This document shows positions 8,116-17,283 of a stretch of DNA of 64,000 nt, one piece after another. The notes below the pieces were generated by a model, which had not been told where the DNA came from, made no database searches, and saw only the letters and a list, made by a program, of their open reading frames with translations. Positions within the stretch are counted from its first letter, which is position 1. Each line of letters begins with the position of its first letter. The translations under genes and the position numbers were made by a program. Source of the DNA: Myxococcaceae bacterium (lineage in GTDB: Bacteria; Myxococcota; Myxococcia; Myxococcales; Myxococcaceae); assembly GCA_016793095.1 (NCBI GenBank), contig JAEUJQ010000076.1, positions 62,001 to 126,000 on the forward strand, given 5' to 3'.

Positions 8116-9341
8116 TCGAACCTCAGCGCGGTGATGGGGTCCATGCGCGAGGCCTTGAGCGCGGGGTACAGGCCGAAGCCGACGCCCACCAGGCCCGAGA
8201 ACCCGGTCGCGAGCGCCACCACGTCGGGGCGCACGAGCAGCGGCCAGCCGAACTGCTCCGACAGCTGCTGCGCCGCGAAGAGGCCGAGCCCCACGCCCAG
8301 CAGGCCGCCCACCAGCGCGAGCACGAGCGCCTCGGCGAGGAACTGGGCGAGGATCTGCGCGGGGGTCGCGCCCACAGCCATGCGGATGCCGATCTCCCGC
8401 GTCCGCTCCGTCACGCTCACCAGCATGATGTTCATGATGCCGATGCCGCCGACGAGCAGCGACACCGCCGCGATGGACGCCAGCAGCGCGCTCAGCGTGT
8501 CGGCGCCCTGCTGCTGCGCGCTGGCGACCTCCGCGAGGTTGCGGATGCTGAAGTCGTCTTCCTGGCCCTGGCCGAGGCGGTGGCGGTCGCGCAGCAGCCC
8601 GGTGATGGCCCGCTGCGCGCGGCCCGTGTCCTCGCCGGCCCGCACCTGCACGAAGATGACGCCTGAGAGGAAGTTGCCCAGCCCCGGCTGCAGGCGCGCC
8701 TTGAAGGTGGACGTGGGGATGAAGACGGTGTCGTCGAAGTCCTGCCCCATCGGGCTCTGTCCCTTCTTCAGCAGCACGCCCGAGACGATGAAGGGCACGC
8801 CCTTGATGCGCACGGCCTGGCCGATGGGGTCGGCGCCGGCGCCGAACAGCTTCTCGGCCACCGTCGCGCCGAGCCACACCACCTTCGCGCCCGAGTCGAG
8901 GTCCGACTCCGTCATCGGCACGCCCAGCGCGGTGCCCCACGTGCGGATGCGGAAGTAGTTCGGCGTGGTGCCCTGCACCGAGGTGCCCCAGTTCTGCTCC
9001 TCGCTCTGCACCTGCGCCTGGGTGCGCAGCGTCGGCGCCGCGTCGGCCACCAGCGGCATCTCGGTCTGAATCGCCTTGAGGTCGTCCCACGTCAGCGTGG
9101 GCTGCGTGCCGAAGCCGCCACGCGCGCCGCCCGACGACGACGAGCCGGGCATGATGATGAGCAGGTTGGTGCCCATCGCCGCGAAGGCTGCCTCGACCTG
9201 GCTCTTCGCGCCCTCGCCGATGGCCACCATCGCGATGACGGCGGCGACGCCGATGATGATGCCGAGCGCCGTGAGGAAGCTGCGCAGCTTGTTCCGCAAG
9301 AGCGCGAGCAGGGCGATGCGGCCGGTCTGGAGCGGTCCCAT
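8112..9341 (-). CDS. MacB-type ABC transporter permease (FtsX domain)
   Basis: 409 residues. An N-terminal membrane helix ([21 protein letters not shown]) is followed by the large periplasmic MacB-PCD domain (about 40-270). Three C-terminal helices carry the FtsX domain, with [28 protein letters not shown] as its signature. In MacB this domain is fused to the ATPase; here the ATPase is a separate gene ending 4 nt upstream. It works as a dimer that drives export of peptides, lipids or drugs through the TolC duct by mechanotransmission from the periplasm. Confidence 0.93.
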   Translation of the reverse strand: MGPLQTGRIALLALLRNKLRSFLTALGIIIGVAAVIAMVAIGEGAKSQVEAAFAAMGTNLLIIMPGSSSSGGARGGFGTQPTLTWDDLKAIQTEMPLVADAAPTLRTQAQVQSEEQNWGTSVQGTTPNYFRIRTWGTALGVPMTESDLDSGAKVVWLGATVAEKLFGAGADPIGQAVRIKGVPFIVSGVLLKKGQSPMGQDFDDTVFIPTSTFKARLQPGLGNFLSGVIFVQVRAGEDTGRAQRAITGLLRDRHRLGQGQEDDFSIRNLAEVASAQQQGADTLSALLASIAAVSLLVGGIGIMNIMLVSVTERTREIGIRMAVGATPAQILAQFLAEALVLALVGGLLGVGLGLFAAQQLSEQFGWPLLVRPDVVALATGFSGLVGVGFGLYPALKASRMDPITALRFE

Positions 9342-9345
9342 GCGG

Positions 9346-10116
9346 TCAGGCCTCCGTCGGGTGCGTGGCGTCGGGAGCAGGGCGGCGCGGCGGCTGCTCC
9401 ACGTCGGACAGGACGAGGCCGTCGCGGAGCGTCACCACCCGCTGCGCCCACGCCGCCACGTCGTGCTCGTGGGTGACGAGGACGACGGTGATGTCGTCGA
9501 GGCCCGAGAGCAGCGTCATCACCTCGGCGCTCGTCTTCGTGTCGAGCGCGCCGGTGGGCTCGTCGGCGAGCAGCAGGCTGGGCCTCGTCACCAGCGCCCG
9601 CGCGATGGCCACCCGCTGCTGCTGCCCGCCCGAGAGCTGGTTCGGCAGGTGGTCGAGCCGCTGGCCCAGCCCCACGCGCTCGAGGGCCGCCGTCGCCCGG
9701 GCGCGCCGCTCCTTGCCGCCGACGCCGGCGTAGAGCAGCGGCAGCTCGACGTTCTCGAGCGCCGTCGTGCGCGCGAGCAGGTTGAAGGACTGGAAGACGA
9801 AGCCGATGGTCTGGTTCCGGGTGCGGGCGAGCGCGGCGCGCGACTGCCGCGACACGTCCTTCCCGTCGAGCAGGTAGCGGCCGGCGGTGGGGCGGTCGAG
9901 GCAGCCCACGACGTTCATCAGCGTCGACTTGCCCGAGCCCGAGGCGCCCATGATGGCGACGAACTCGCCGCGCTGAACGGAGAGCGAGACGCCGCGCAGC
10001 GCGTGCACCTCGACGTCGCCCAGCGAGAAGACGCGGGTGATGCCCTCGAGGGCCACCACCGGCGGCGGGGCCGTGAGGCGGGTCGGCTCGGCGGTGGTGA
10101 CGTCGGCTCGGCTCAT
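9346..10116 (-). CDS. MacB/LolD-type ABC transporter ATPase
   Basis: 256 residues. All ABC motifs are present: Walker [11 protein letters not shown]-loop FQSFNL, signature LSGGQQQR, Walker [10 protein letters not shown] followed by ALD, and switch His in THEHD. The sequence most resembles MacB/LolD-class ATPases that power extracytoplasmic substrate extrusion. The ATG at 10116 gives a short leader before the core and leaves 19 nt after the adaptor stop. An upstream in-frame start would overlap the adaptor gene and is less likely. Confidence 0.93.
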   Translation of the reverse strand: MSRADVTTAEPTRLTAPPPVVALEGITRVFSLGDVEVHALRGVSLSVQRGEFVAIMGASGSGKSTLMNVVGCLDRPTAGRYLLDGKDVSRQSRAALARTRNQTIGFVFQSFNLLARTTALENVELPLLYAGVGGKERRARATAALERVGLGQRLDHLPNQLSGGQQQRVAIARALVTRPSLLLADEPTGALDTKTSAEVMTLLSGLDDITVVLVTHEHDVAAWAQRVVTLRDGLVLSDVEQPPRRPAPDATHPTEA

Positions 10117-10135
10117 GGCGCGGTTTGGGCCGTTC

Positions 10136-11311
10136 TCAGAAGGCGCGGCGCATGCCTCCGCCACCCATCGTCGGTCCGCCCAGGCCTGGCGGCCGAGGCC
10201 CGTCGCCCGTCGCGCGGTCGGTGATGACGAGGGCGCCGTCCGACAGGTCGCCCTGCACCACCGTCACCGTGCCGTCCGACAGGCCCACCGTCACCGTCAC
10301 CGGCGTCGGCGTCTCGCCCTCGAGCACCCAGACGAGCCGCTTGCCGGGCTCGGGCTTGTTCACCTTGCGCATCAGCTCGGAGTCGGGCCGGAAGCGCAGC
10401 GCCGCGTTCGGCACCCGCAGCGCGTCGTCGGCGCGCGCGTAGACGAAGCTCACGTTCGCCGTCATGCCTGGCCGCAGCAGCAGCTCGTCGTTCGCCACGT
10501 CGATGACCGCGTCGTAGGTGACGACGTTCTGCACCACCTGCGGCGCGTAGCGGATCTGCCGCACCTTGCCCTTGAAGGTGCGGTTGGGGAACGCGTCGAC
10601 CGAGAAGGTCGCCTCCATGCCGTCCGACAGCTTGCCGACGTCGGCCTCGGAGACGTTGGTGTCGACCTGCATCTTCGAGAGGTTCTCGGCGATGGTGAAG
10701 AGCGTCGGCGCCGACAGCGACGCGGCCACCGTCTGGCCCACGTCCACCGCGCGCAAGACGACGGTGCCGTCGATGGGCGAGGTGATGGTGGTGTAGGCGA
10801 GGTTCACCTGCGCCTGCTGCCGCGCCGCGCGGGCCTGGGCCACGGAGCCCTCGGCCGCCTGGATGTTGGCGAGCGCGACCTCCACCTCGGCCTGCGCGCT
10901 CTCGAGCTCGGCGAGCGGCACCAGCTTCTGGTCCGACAGCTGCTTCGCGCGGGCGAGCTTGCGCTGGGCGTCCTTCTCCTGGGCCTGGGCGCGCGCGAGG
11001 CCGGCGACCGCCGCCTTCTCGTTCGCCTGCGTCATCGCGAGCTGCGCCTCGAAGAGGGCCGGGTCGAGCTTCGCCAGCACCTGGCCCTTCGTCACCTTCG
11101 AGTTGAAGTCGGCGTTGAGGCTCTGAATGCGGCCCGACACCTGCGCGCCGACCTGCACCGTCACCAGCGCCGACAGCGTGCCCGTGGCCGTCACCCGGCC
11201 GACGACGGCGCCCTTGTCGACCTTCGACGTCGCGTACTTCGGGCCAGGGCTCGCCTTCTGGCCGCAGGCCAGCGACGCAACGGCGAGGGCGAGGAGCAGG
11301 GCGCGCAGCAT
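10136..11311 (-). CDS. MacA-like periplasmic adaptor (HlyD/RND MFP family)
   Basis: 391 residues. The lipobox SLAC (Cys16) suggests lipid anchoring. The lipoyl half-motifs are visible (VQVGAQVSGRIQSLNADFNSKV and TTITSPIDGTVV), flanking a long coiled-coil hairpin (about 90-170). Beta-barrel and membrane-proximal domains follow. It ends in a Gly/Met-rich tail. It should link the MacB-like pump to the TolC duct. First gene of the efflux operon; no ribosome binding site is obvious ahead of the ATG. Confidence 0.92.
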   Translation of the reverse strand: MLRALLLALAVASLACGQKASPGPKYATSKVDKGAVVGRVTATGTLSALVTVQVGAQVSGRIQSLNADFNSKVTKGQVLAKLDPALFEAQLAMTQANEKAAVAGLARAQAQEKDAQRKLARAKQLSDQKLVPLAELESAQAEVEVALANIQAAEGSVAQARAARQQAQVNLAYTTITSPIDGTVVLRAVDVGQTVAASLSAPTLFTIAENLSKMQVDTNVSEADVGKLSDGMEATFSVDAFPNRTFKGKVRQIRYAPQVVQNVVTYDAVIDVANDELLLRPGMTANVSFVYARADDALRVPNAALRFRPDSELMRKVNKPEPGKRLVWVLEGETPTPVTVTVGLSDGTVTVVQGDLSDGALVITDRATGDGPRPPGLGGPTMGGGGMRRAF

Positions 11312-11484
11312 GGTGTGTGACGGTGCAACACCTCAAACGACGGAAAGGCAAACCCTTCTCTCGCACCACCCCCCGGTTCACCAGCAGTTCGGAGGTGGGG
11401 GGCGGAACGCACCCGCCTGAACGCGCGTACCGTTCCCATGGCCGGCGGCTCGCGGAACCAACGCTCACCTGCGAGGTTGCACCC

Positions 11485-14421
11485 GTGACGCCTTCGACCC
11501 ACCCCTCCCCATTCACCCTCGAGCGCCTGGCGCTGGGGGAGCTGTCGGGCGCAGAGGCGGCGGAGGTGCAACGGCACGTCGGTGGGTGTGCGCGCTGCAA
11601 GGCACGCCTGGCCGAGATGGACGCGCAGGCGGCGGGCTTCTCGCGCTCGTCTCACTCGTCACCGGCCCGGCTGCGCGTCGCTCGCGCGGACCGGGCCTGG
11701 AAGAGGAACGCCATGCTCGTCACCCTGGTCCCTGCCGCCGCCGCGCTCGCCCTCGTCGTCGCCTCGCCGTGGAGCAGGCCCCCGGAGGTGGACGGCCGCT
11801 TCGGCGCTCCGGTGCGCCAGGGGCGAGCCGCCGTGGAGCTCCGTCCCGGTCCTGAGCTGCGCACGCTGCGCTCGCTCTCGCTGCGCGGCCAGCCGGTCGA
11901 GGTGGGCCAGGGAACGCTCGAGGCCGCGACGGATGACGGACCGCCCAGGCCCTTCGTGCTCGAGCACACGCATGTGGTGGCCGAGGTGACGGGCTTCGCC
12001 TCTGCGGTGACGGTGACGCAGCGGTTCAGGAACCCGTTCGCGACGCCGGTCGAGGCCGTCTACGTCTTCCCGCTGCCCGACGACGCCGGGGTGGACGAGA
12101 TGACCCTCAAGGCCGGCACGCGCGTCATCAAGGCCACCATCCAGAAGCGAGCGCAGGCGCGGCGGATGTACGAGGAGGCGAAGGCGTCGGGGCGTCGCGC
12201 GGCGCTGCTCGACCAGGAGCGCCCCAACATCTTCACGCAGTCGGTGGCGAACCTGCTGCCCGGCGAGGCGGTCGAGGTCACCCTGCGCTACGTGGCGCGG
12301 CTCGCCTTCGACGACGGGGCGTACACCTTCAACTTCCCCATGGTGGTGGGGCCCCGCTACGTGCCCGGCGCGCCGCTCGCGGGAGAGTCGCAGGGCACCG
12401 GCACCAGCCCCGACACCACGCGCGTGCTCGACGCCTCGCGCATCACGCCGCCGTCGGAGCGCCCGGGCCGCGACATCTCGGTCGAGGTGCGCCTCGAGGC
12501 GGGCACCATCATCGAGCAGCTCTGGTCGGTGTCGCACCGCCTGACGCAGGAGCGCACGTCGAGCTCTCGCGCCGTCATCACGCTCGACCCGGCCGACCGG
12601 GTGCCGAACCGCGACCTCATCGTCCGGTGGAGCGTGTCCGGCGAGCAGCTGCGCGCGGCGGTGCTGGGCAGCGGCGGCCCCGACGGCGCCTTCGCCCTCA
12701 TGCTGAACCCGCCCGCGCGGCCGACCGAGAAGGACGTGACGCCGAGGGAGCTCGTCTTCCTCATCGACACGTCGTGCTCCATGGCGGGCGCGCCGCTCGC
12801 GGCCGCGAAGAGCGCGATGCGCCAGGCGATGGGCCAGCTGCGGCTCGGCGACACCTTCATGCTCATCGACTTCGCCGACCGCGCCTCGTCCTTCCACGAT
12901 GCGCCGCTGCCCGCGACGCCGCCCAACGTGCAGCGCGCGCTCTCGTACCTGAACGCGCTGCCGGCCGGCGGCGGCACCAACCAGCTCGACGGCGTTCGCC
13001 GTGCGCTCGGCCGGCCGACGGAGCCGGGTCGCCTGCGCGTCGTGCTGCTGATGACTGACGGCTTCATCGGCAACGAGCGGGAGATTCTCGCCGAGACCAC
13101 CCGGCTGCTTGGCGGCGCGCGCCTGTTCGGCTTCGGCATCGGCGGCTCGGTGAACCACTTCCTGCTCTCGCGGCTGTCGGAGACGGGTCGCGGCTTCTAC
13201 CAGTACGTCCGCACCGACGAGGACCCGACGGCGGCGGTGCAGCGCTTCGTGCGGCGCATCGAGCGGCCGCTGCTCACCGACGTCTCGCTGTCCTGGGAGG
13301 GGCTCGAGGTGCGCGAGGTGCTGCCCGCGCGGCTGCCCGACCTCTTCGACGCCCAGCCGCTCATCGTGGTGGGCCGCTACCGCCGGCCGGGCGTCGGCAC
13401 CGTCACGCTCCGCGGGCTCGTCAACGGCCGCATGGTGGAGCTGCCGACGCGCGTGGATCTGCCAGAGCAGCCGAGCGCGAGCGGGCTCACGACGCTGTGG
13501 GCGCGCGCGAAGGTGGAGGAGCTCGATCGGCTGCAGCACTTCGGCGAGTTCTCCGAGGCCGTGCAGGCCATCACCACGCTGGGCCTCGAGCACCACCTGG
13601 TGACGGCGTACACGTCATTCGTCGCCGTCGAGCAGACGCCGGTGACGACGGGCACCAGCACCACCGTCGTGGTGCCAACGGGCACGCCCGACGACGCCGA
13701 GGCGGGAGAGGGCAGCGACCGCTCACGGATGGGCTGGGTGAACACGCCCGTCAGGCGCGAACCGGCGCCGATGAACGGCGCGCGCCTGACGCTCCGGCCC
13801 GGCGCCTCGACCATCGTCCTCGAAAGCCCGCCCACGTCGCCGGACAGCACGGTCGCCCCGCCGCCGGTCGCGGACCCGGCACCGCCGGCGACGACGCCGA
13901 AGCCGCCGCCCGTCGGGTTCTTCGACGGTGACGCCAGGCGCCACGGAGCGTCGCGCCCCACGACCCCCGAGACCGTCGGCGAGGCAAAGCGTGGTGTGGC
14001 GCTGTCCGACGCTCCGGCGTCATCACGCGAGGGAGACGACCTCAGCTTGCTGTACGACGGCAGCGCCCGCAAAGGCGGCGCCGTCACGAAGCCCCCGGCG
14101 CGCGAGCTGCGTGCGCTCGGGTCAGAGCCCGCTGACAACAGCACCCTCACCCAGGCTGAGATCCTCGACGTCATCGCACACAACAGGCACGGGCTGGCCG
14201 CCTGCGCGGCGAAGCAGCGCGAGGCCATGCCGGGGACGACCGGGAAGCTGGTGGTCTCGTGGGTCATCGGGCGCGACGGCCGGGTGACGAAGGTGACGCT
14301 GGTCAGCACCGGGTTCCAGCGCTTCCCCATCGCAAGCTGCGTCATGAACCTCATCAAGGCGTGGCGCTTCCCGGCCCACAACACGCCCGGCGTCCCCGTC
14401 ACCTTCCCGTTCACGTTCTGA
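11485..14421 (+). CDS. Anti-sigma zinc finger / VIT / VWA / TonB-like membrane protein
   Basis: 978 residues from a GTG. The N-terminus is a cytoplasmic anti-sigma zinc finger (His31, Cys35, Cys38, H-x3-C-x2-C). One membrane helix follows (about 76-94), and then extracytoplasmic domains. These are a VIT domain (about 140-265, with RMYEEAKASGRRAALLDQ), a VWA domain (about 424-600) with intact MIDAS residues (D428TSCS, GGGTN, TDG), and a Pro-rich linker. The last 95 residues are an AgmX/TonB-like C-terminal domain with a likely Cys907-Cys952 disulfide. It is coupled to an ECF sigma gene 3 nt downstream. The likely role, inferred, is a sensor that holds the sigma factor at the membrane and releases it on an envelope signal. 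An upstream ATG is open but lacks a ribosome site. Confidence 0.88.
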   Translation: MTPSTHPSPFTLERLALGELSGAEAAEVQRHVGGCARCKARLAEMDAQAAGFSRSSHSSPARLRVARADRAWKRNAMLVTLVPAAAALALVVASPWSRPPEVDGRFGAPVRQGRAAVELRPGPELRTLRSLSLRGQPVEVGQGTLEAATDDGPPRPFVLEHTHVVAEVTGFASAVTVTQRFRNPFATPVEAVYVFPLPDDAGVDEMTLKAGTRVIKATIQKRAQARRMYEEAKASGRRAALLDQERPNIFTQSVANLLPGEAVEVTLRYVARLAFDDGAYTFNFPMVVGPRYVPGAPLAGESQGTGTSPDTTRVLDASRITPPSERPGRDISVEVRLEAGTIIEQLWSVSHRLTQERTSSSRAVITLDPADRVPNRDLIVRWSVSGEQLRAAVLGSGGPDGAFALMLNPPARPTEKDVTPRELVFLIDTSCSMAGAPLAAAKSAMRQAMGQLRLGDTFMLIDFADRASSFHDAPLPATPPNVQRALSYLNALPAGGGTNQLDGVRRALGRPTEPGRLRVVLLMTDGFIGNEREILAETTRLLGGARLFGFGIGGSVNHFLLSRLSETGRGFYQYVRTDEDPTAAVQRFVRRIERPLLTDVSLSWEGLEVREVLPARLPDLFDAQPLIVVGRYRRPGVGTVTLRGLVNGRMVELPTRVDLPEQPSASGLTTLWARAKVEELDRLQHFGEFSEAVQAITTLGLEHHLVTAYTSFVAVEQTPVTTGTSTTVVVPTGTPDDAEAGEGSDRSRMGWVNTPVRREPAPMNGARLTLRPGASTIVLESPPTSPDSTVAPPPVADPAPPATTPKPPPVGFFDGDARRHGASRPTTPETVGEAKRGVALSDAPASSREGDDLSLLYDGSARKGGAVTKPPARELRALGSEPADNSTLTQAEILDVIAHNRHGLAACAAKQREAMPGTTGKLVVSWVIGRDGRVTKVTLVSTGFQRFPIASCVMNLIKAWRFPAHNTPGVPVTFPFTF

Positions 14422-14424
14422 CCC

Positions 14425-14919
14425 ATGGCCCTGGGCGTCGGCGAGCTCTTCGAGCGGTACCACGGCGTCGTCTACCGGCGCTGCCTGGGACTGCTGCGCA
14501 ACGAGGCCGACGCCGCCGAGGCGGTGCAGGAGGTCTTCGTCGCCGCGCTCGCCGGCTTCGGGCGCTTCCGCCTGCACGCGGCGCCGCTCACCTGGCTCTA
14601 CGCCATCGCGACGCGGCACTGCCTGCAGCACCTGCGCAACCGGTCGACGCGGGAGCTCAAGCACGCGCTCTTCGCCGACGCCGCCGACGTCGCCCCCGAC
14701 CTCGTGAGCCGCGCGGACCTCGAGCGGGTGCTGGGCGCGCTGAGCCTCGAGGAGCTCGAGCTGGTGACGCACGCCTTCCGAGACGGCCTGACGCAGGACG
14801 AGATCTCGGCGGTGACCCGGCAGTCGCGCAAGACGGTGGGCAAGAAGCTCAAGCGCCTCACCGACAAGCTGCAGCTCTCGCTCGCGCCCGTCGAGGTGCC
14901 GGCGCGCATCGCGGGCTGA
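14425..14919 (+). CDS. ECF-type RNA polymerase sigma factor
   Basis: 164 residues. Region 2 runs about 6-75 (LFERYHGVVYRRCLGLLRNEADAAEAVQEVF, a classic ECF sigma2), and region 4 about 105-150 (LTQDEISAVTRQSRKTVGKKLKRL, the helix-turn-helix that reads the -35 box). Region 3 is absent, as expected for the class. It starts 3 nt after the stop of the zinc-finger/VWA protein, so the two are translationally linked. The order anti-sigma first, sigma second is less common than the reverse. Target promoters cannot be told from this window. Confidence 0.9.
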   Translation: MALGVGELFERYHGVVYRRCLGLLRNEADAAEAVQEVFVAALAGFGRFRLHAAPLTWLYAIATRHCLQHLRNRSTRELKHALFADAADVAPDLVSRADLERVLGALSLEELELVTHAFRDGLTQDEISAVTRQSRKTVGKKLKRLTDKLQLSLAPVEVPARIAG

Positions 14920-14922
14920 CGG

Positions 14923-15396
14923 TCAGGGCGCGCCCGCGGCGAGTCGGTTGAGCTCGGCGAGCGTCGCCCGCAGGTCCGGGCTGCGTTGCGAGGTCGGGCC
15001 AGCGACGGTCTCGGCCAGCGCGCGGCAGGCGTCCGTCGGCGAGTCGTCGAGCGCCGACCACAGGAGGATGTCTCCCGCGCGCAGGCCGACGAGGGCGCGG
15101 TGGTTCACGGCGAACGACGCCTCAGCCGGCAGGACCATGGACGGCGTGACGTGCTGCTCCGGGATGCTGCGCTGCGAGATGGTCTCCATCGTGACGTCGG
15201 TGCCGGGGTCGAGGTCGACCGCGACGACGACGACGGGCGCCAGGGCCCACCCGTGTCCCTCGCGCGCCTTCGTCTTCTTCGCGACGACCACCGCTGCGCC
15301 ACTCCCGAGCACGCAGGCGGTGAGCAGCCCGATGAGGACGCCGAAGACCAGCCCCGGGTCGCGCGCCGCCGACCGCGGTTCGTCAGGGGAGCTCAC
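14923..15396 (-). CDS. SAF/CpaB-like membrane-anchored protein (second of a tandem pair)
   Basis: 157 residues from a GTG with GGAGG 5 nt upstream. One membrane helix (VFGVLIGLLTACVLGSGAAVVV) is followed by a SAF domain (about 45-115; PVVVVAVDLDPGTDVTMETISQRSIP). This fold occurs in CpaB pilus-assembly and FlgA proteins. It overlaps its upstream paralogue by 14 nt, so they form one operon. Role inferred only from the fold: periplasmic assembly of a pilus or similar structure. No other pilus gene is nearby, and it converges on the sigma factor gene. Confidence 0.7.
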   Translation of the reverse strand: MSSPDEPRSAARDPGLVFGVLIGLLTACVLGSGAAVVVAKKTKAREGHGWALAPVVVVAVDLDPGTDVTMETISQRSIPEQHVTPSMVLPAEASFAVNHRALVGLRAGDILLWSALDDSPTDACRALAETVAGPTSQRSPDLRATLAELNRLAAGAP

Positions 15397-15868
15397 GAGT
15401 CCCTCCGGCAGCGAGCTCCCGGTCGACCGCGACCTCGAGCCGCGCGAGGAACTCATCGACCCCGGCGTCGGGCGTCGACGCGAACACGCTGGCGGCCTTG
15501 CGCGCAGCGTCGACACAGCCCACGAGCGGGTGCGGCCGCGGCGCGAAGTGCGCGAACGCGACGGCGTCGTTCTTCGACACGTCGACGGTGAGCCGCCGCC
15601 CCAGCACCGTGCGCAGGTCGGCGACCGGCACGAGGGAGTCGGTGACGAACTGCTCCGGCAGTCCGCCCGTCGTCAGGTCGTCAGGAGAGAGCACGGTGCC
15701 CGCCGGCATCGCTCGCGTCGTGAGGACGACCGTCTTCAGATGCCAGCCGAAGCGCATGCGGTGGGCCTGCCGCCCGCCCCACAGCCAGCCGCCCACCGAC
15801 AGCAGGCTGGTGAGCGCGAGCGTGGTGAAGAACCACGCGACGAGTCCGGTGACGAGGCTGCGACTCAC
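15383..15868 (-). CDS. SAF/CpaB-like membrane-anchored protein (first of a tandem pair)
   Basis: About 161 residues from the GTG at 15868 (another GTG lies 21 nt further upstream). A helix (GLVAWFFTTLALTSLLSVGGWLW) anchors a SAF domain (HLKTVVLTTRAMPAGTVLSPDDLTTGGLP) of the same design as the next gene. The shared domain order and similar size suggest a duplication. The frame stays open for another 500 nt upstream, but that stretch looks like non-coding high-G+C sequence. No strong ribosome binding site helps fix the start. Confidence 0.65.
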   Translation of the reverse strand: MSRSLVTGLVAWFFTTLALTSLLSVGGWLWGGRQAHRMRFGWHLKTVVLTTRAMPAGTVLSPDDLTTGGLPEQFVTDSLVPVADLRTVLGRRLTVDVSKNDAVAFAHFAPRPHPLVGCVDAARKAASVFASTPDAGVDEFLARLEVAVDRELAAGGTRELP

Positions 15869-16217
15869 GACGGCATACTGGCCGAGCACGACGCCCAGGT
15901 CACGCGTTCGCGGCTGCTCTGCCAGAAGCTTGAGTTCGCACGGTCGTCTCAGCGCCCGCGCGGAGGCGGGCCCGCAACGCGGGAGAGCCGGTGAGGAACG
16001 CGAGCCCGGGAGAGAAGCTGAAGGGCTCGTCAGGGCGCCGTGGACTGCACGTGCACGCGCCGCAGTCACCTTTGTCGCAGCCCTGCCTGCTGCCTGCCAG
16101 CGCGAGGCCCACGCGGACGCGCCGGCGTCTTCTGCCGGGGCCACCCGGTGCTCGGTGAGGTCGCCGAGCGCGTCGCGCACCTGCCCTCGCCCCGGTGGTG
16201 GGCTATGACGCGAGACG
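15869..16217. other. 349-bp gap with no recognised gene
   Basis: Divergent intergenic region between the SAF pair and the alarmone synthetase gene. It should hold promoters for both directions. Apart from the -10-like box just before the synthetase gene (listed separately), I see no gene, strong hairpin or repeat. Confidence 0.6.
16204..16209 (+). promoter_or_regulatory. -10-like box TATGAC next to a start codon
   Basis: TATGAC lies 8 nt before the ATG of the alarmone synthetase gene, where transcription would begin at or within a few bases of the ATG. No ribosome binding site precedes the ATG. No good -35 box is seen 16-18 nt upstream. Confidence 0.4.
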
Positions 16218-17276
16218 ATGAGCGAGTCGCTGCTGCAGCAGTTCGCCGCGTCCAGGCCCGCGCTGCTCGAGGTGGGGCAGGGCCTGCACGCGCGCGTCGA
16301 GCACCTGCTGCGCGAGGCCGGGGTGCCCGTCTCGTTCGTGACGTGGCGACTCAAGGAGCCGGCGAGCCTGGCCCACAAGCTCGCGCGGCCCGACAAGAGC
16401 TACCACGCGCTGTGGGACGTCACCGACCTCGTCGCCCTGCGCGTCTCCGTCTCGTTCGAGGACGACATCGAGCGGGTCGCGCGGCTCATCGAGCGGAGCT
16501 TCCAGGTGGACTTCGGGCACTCCCTCGAGCGCGTGCGGCCGGCGGGCTATCGCTCGGTGCACTACGTCTGCGCTCACCCGGGCGGGCCGCACGTCGACTT
16601 CCGCTTCGAGGTGCAGGTGCGTACGGCCCTGCAGCACGCGTGGGCCGAGGTGGAGCACGACCTCGGGTACAAGGTGAACGACGCGGTGCCCGAGGCCATT
16701 CGCCGGCGCTTCTCGCGCGTCGCGTCGCTGCTCGAGCTCGCCGACCAGGAGTTCGTGTCCATCCGCGACGACCTCGCCTCGTCCCGCGAGGCCGCGCGCG
16801 CCACCCTGGCCCGCAGCGACGGAGACCTGCCCATCGACCTCGTCTCCCTCGACGCGCTCGTGCGCCAGCCGGTGCTCGAGGCGCTCGACCAGTCCGTCGC
16901 CCGGGCGCTGGGCCAGCCGCTCGTCGAGGCGGTCTTCTTCCCCGACTACCTCGTCGAGGTGCTGAAGCTCTCGGGGCTCGGCTCGACCGCGAAGGTGCTG
17001 CAGGCGTTGGAGCACCACGCCGCCGAGGTGCCCGCGGTGCTGCCGAAGTACCTCGCGTTCGCCAGGCACGAGCTCGACTTCGACGCGACCGTGTTGTCGA
17101 GCGTCGAGCGCGGCTACGGGCTGCTCTTCGTCGCCCACCTCGCCGTCGTGCGCGGCAGCGAGCTGGGGCTGAGCAAGGTTGCGCGCCTGACCCGGCTCTA
17201 CCAGCAGCTCGAGTTCCCCGACGACGAGAAGAAGGCGCACCGGGTCGCGTCGGCCGCGGTGAAGGCGCTGGGCTGA
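16218..17276 (+). CDS. RelA/SpoT-domain (p)ppGpp synthetase-like protein
   Basis: 352 residues. The RelA/SpoT synthetase domain spans about 45-155: FVTWRLKEPASLAHKL, then DLVALRVSVSF, YRSVHYV at Tyr111 and EVQVRT at Glu131, followed by WAEVEHDLGYK. These match the G-loop/catalytic residues that transfer pyrophosphate from ATP to GDP or GTP. There is no HD hydrolase, TGS or ACT domain, so it is a single-domain small alarmone synthetase, but with an extra C-terminal part of about 190 residues of unknown function. A separate HD hydrolase lies at 31697. Making other alarmones, such as (p)ppApp, is possible. Confidence 0.85.
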   Translation: MSESLLQQFAASRPALLEVGQGLHARVEHLLREAGVPVSFVTWRLKEPASLAHKLARPDKSYHALWDVTDLVALRVSVSFEDDIERVARLIERSFQVDFGHSLERVRPAGYRSVHYVCAHPGGPHVDFRFEVQVRTALQHAWAEVEHDLGYKVNDAVPEAIRRRFSRVASLLELADQEFVSIRDDLASSREAARATLARSDGDLPIDLVSLDALVRQPVLEALDQSVARALGQPLVEAVFFPDYLVEVLKLSGLGSTAKVLQALEHHAAEVPAVLPKYLAFARHELDFDATVLSSVERGYGLLFVAHLAVVRGSELGLSKVARLTRLYQQLEFPDDEKKAHRVASAAVKALG

Positions 17277-17283
17277 GCCAGCG

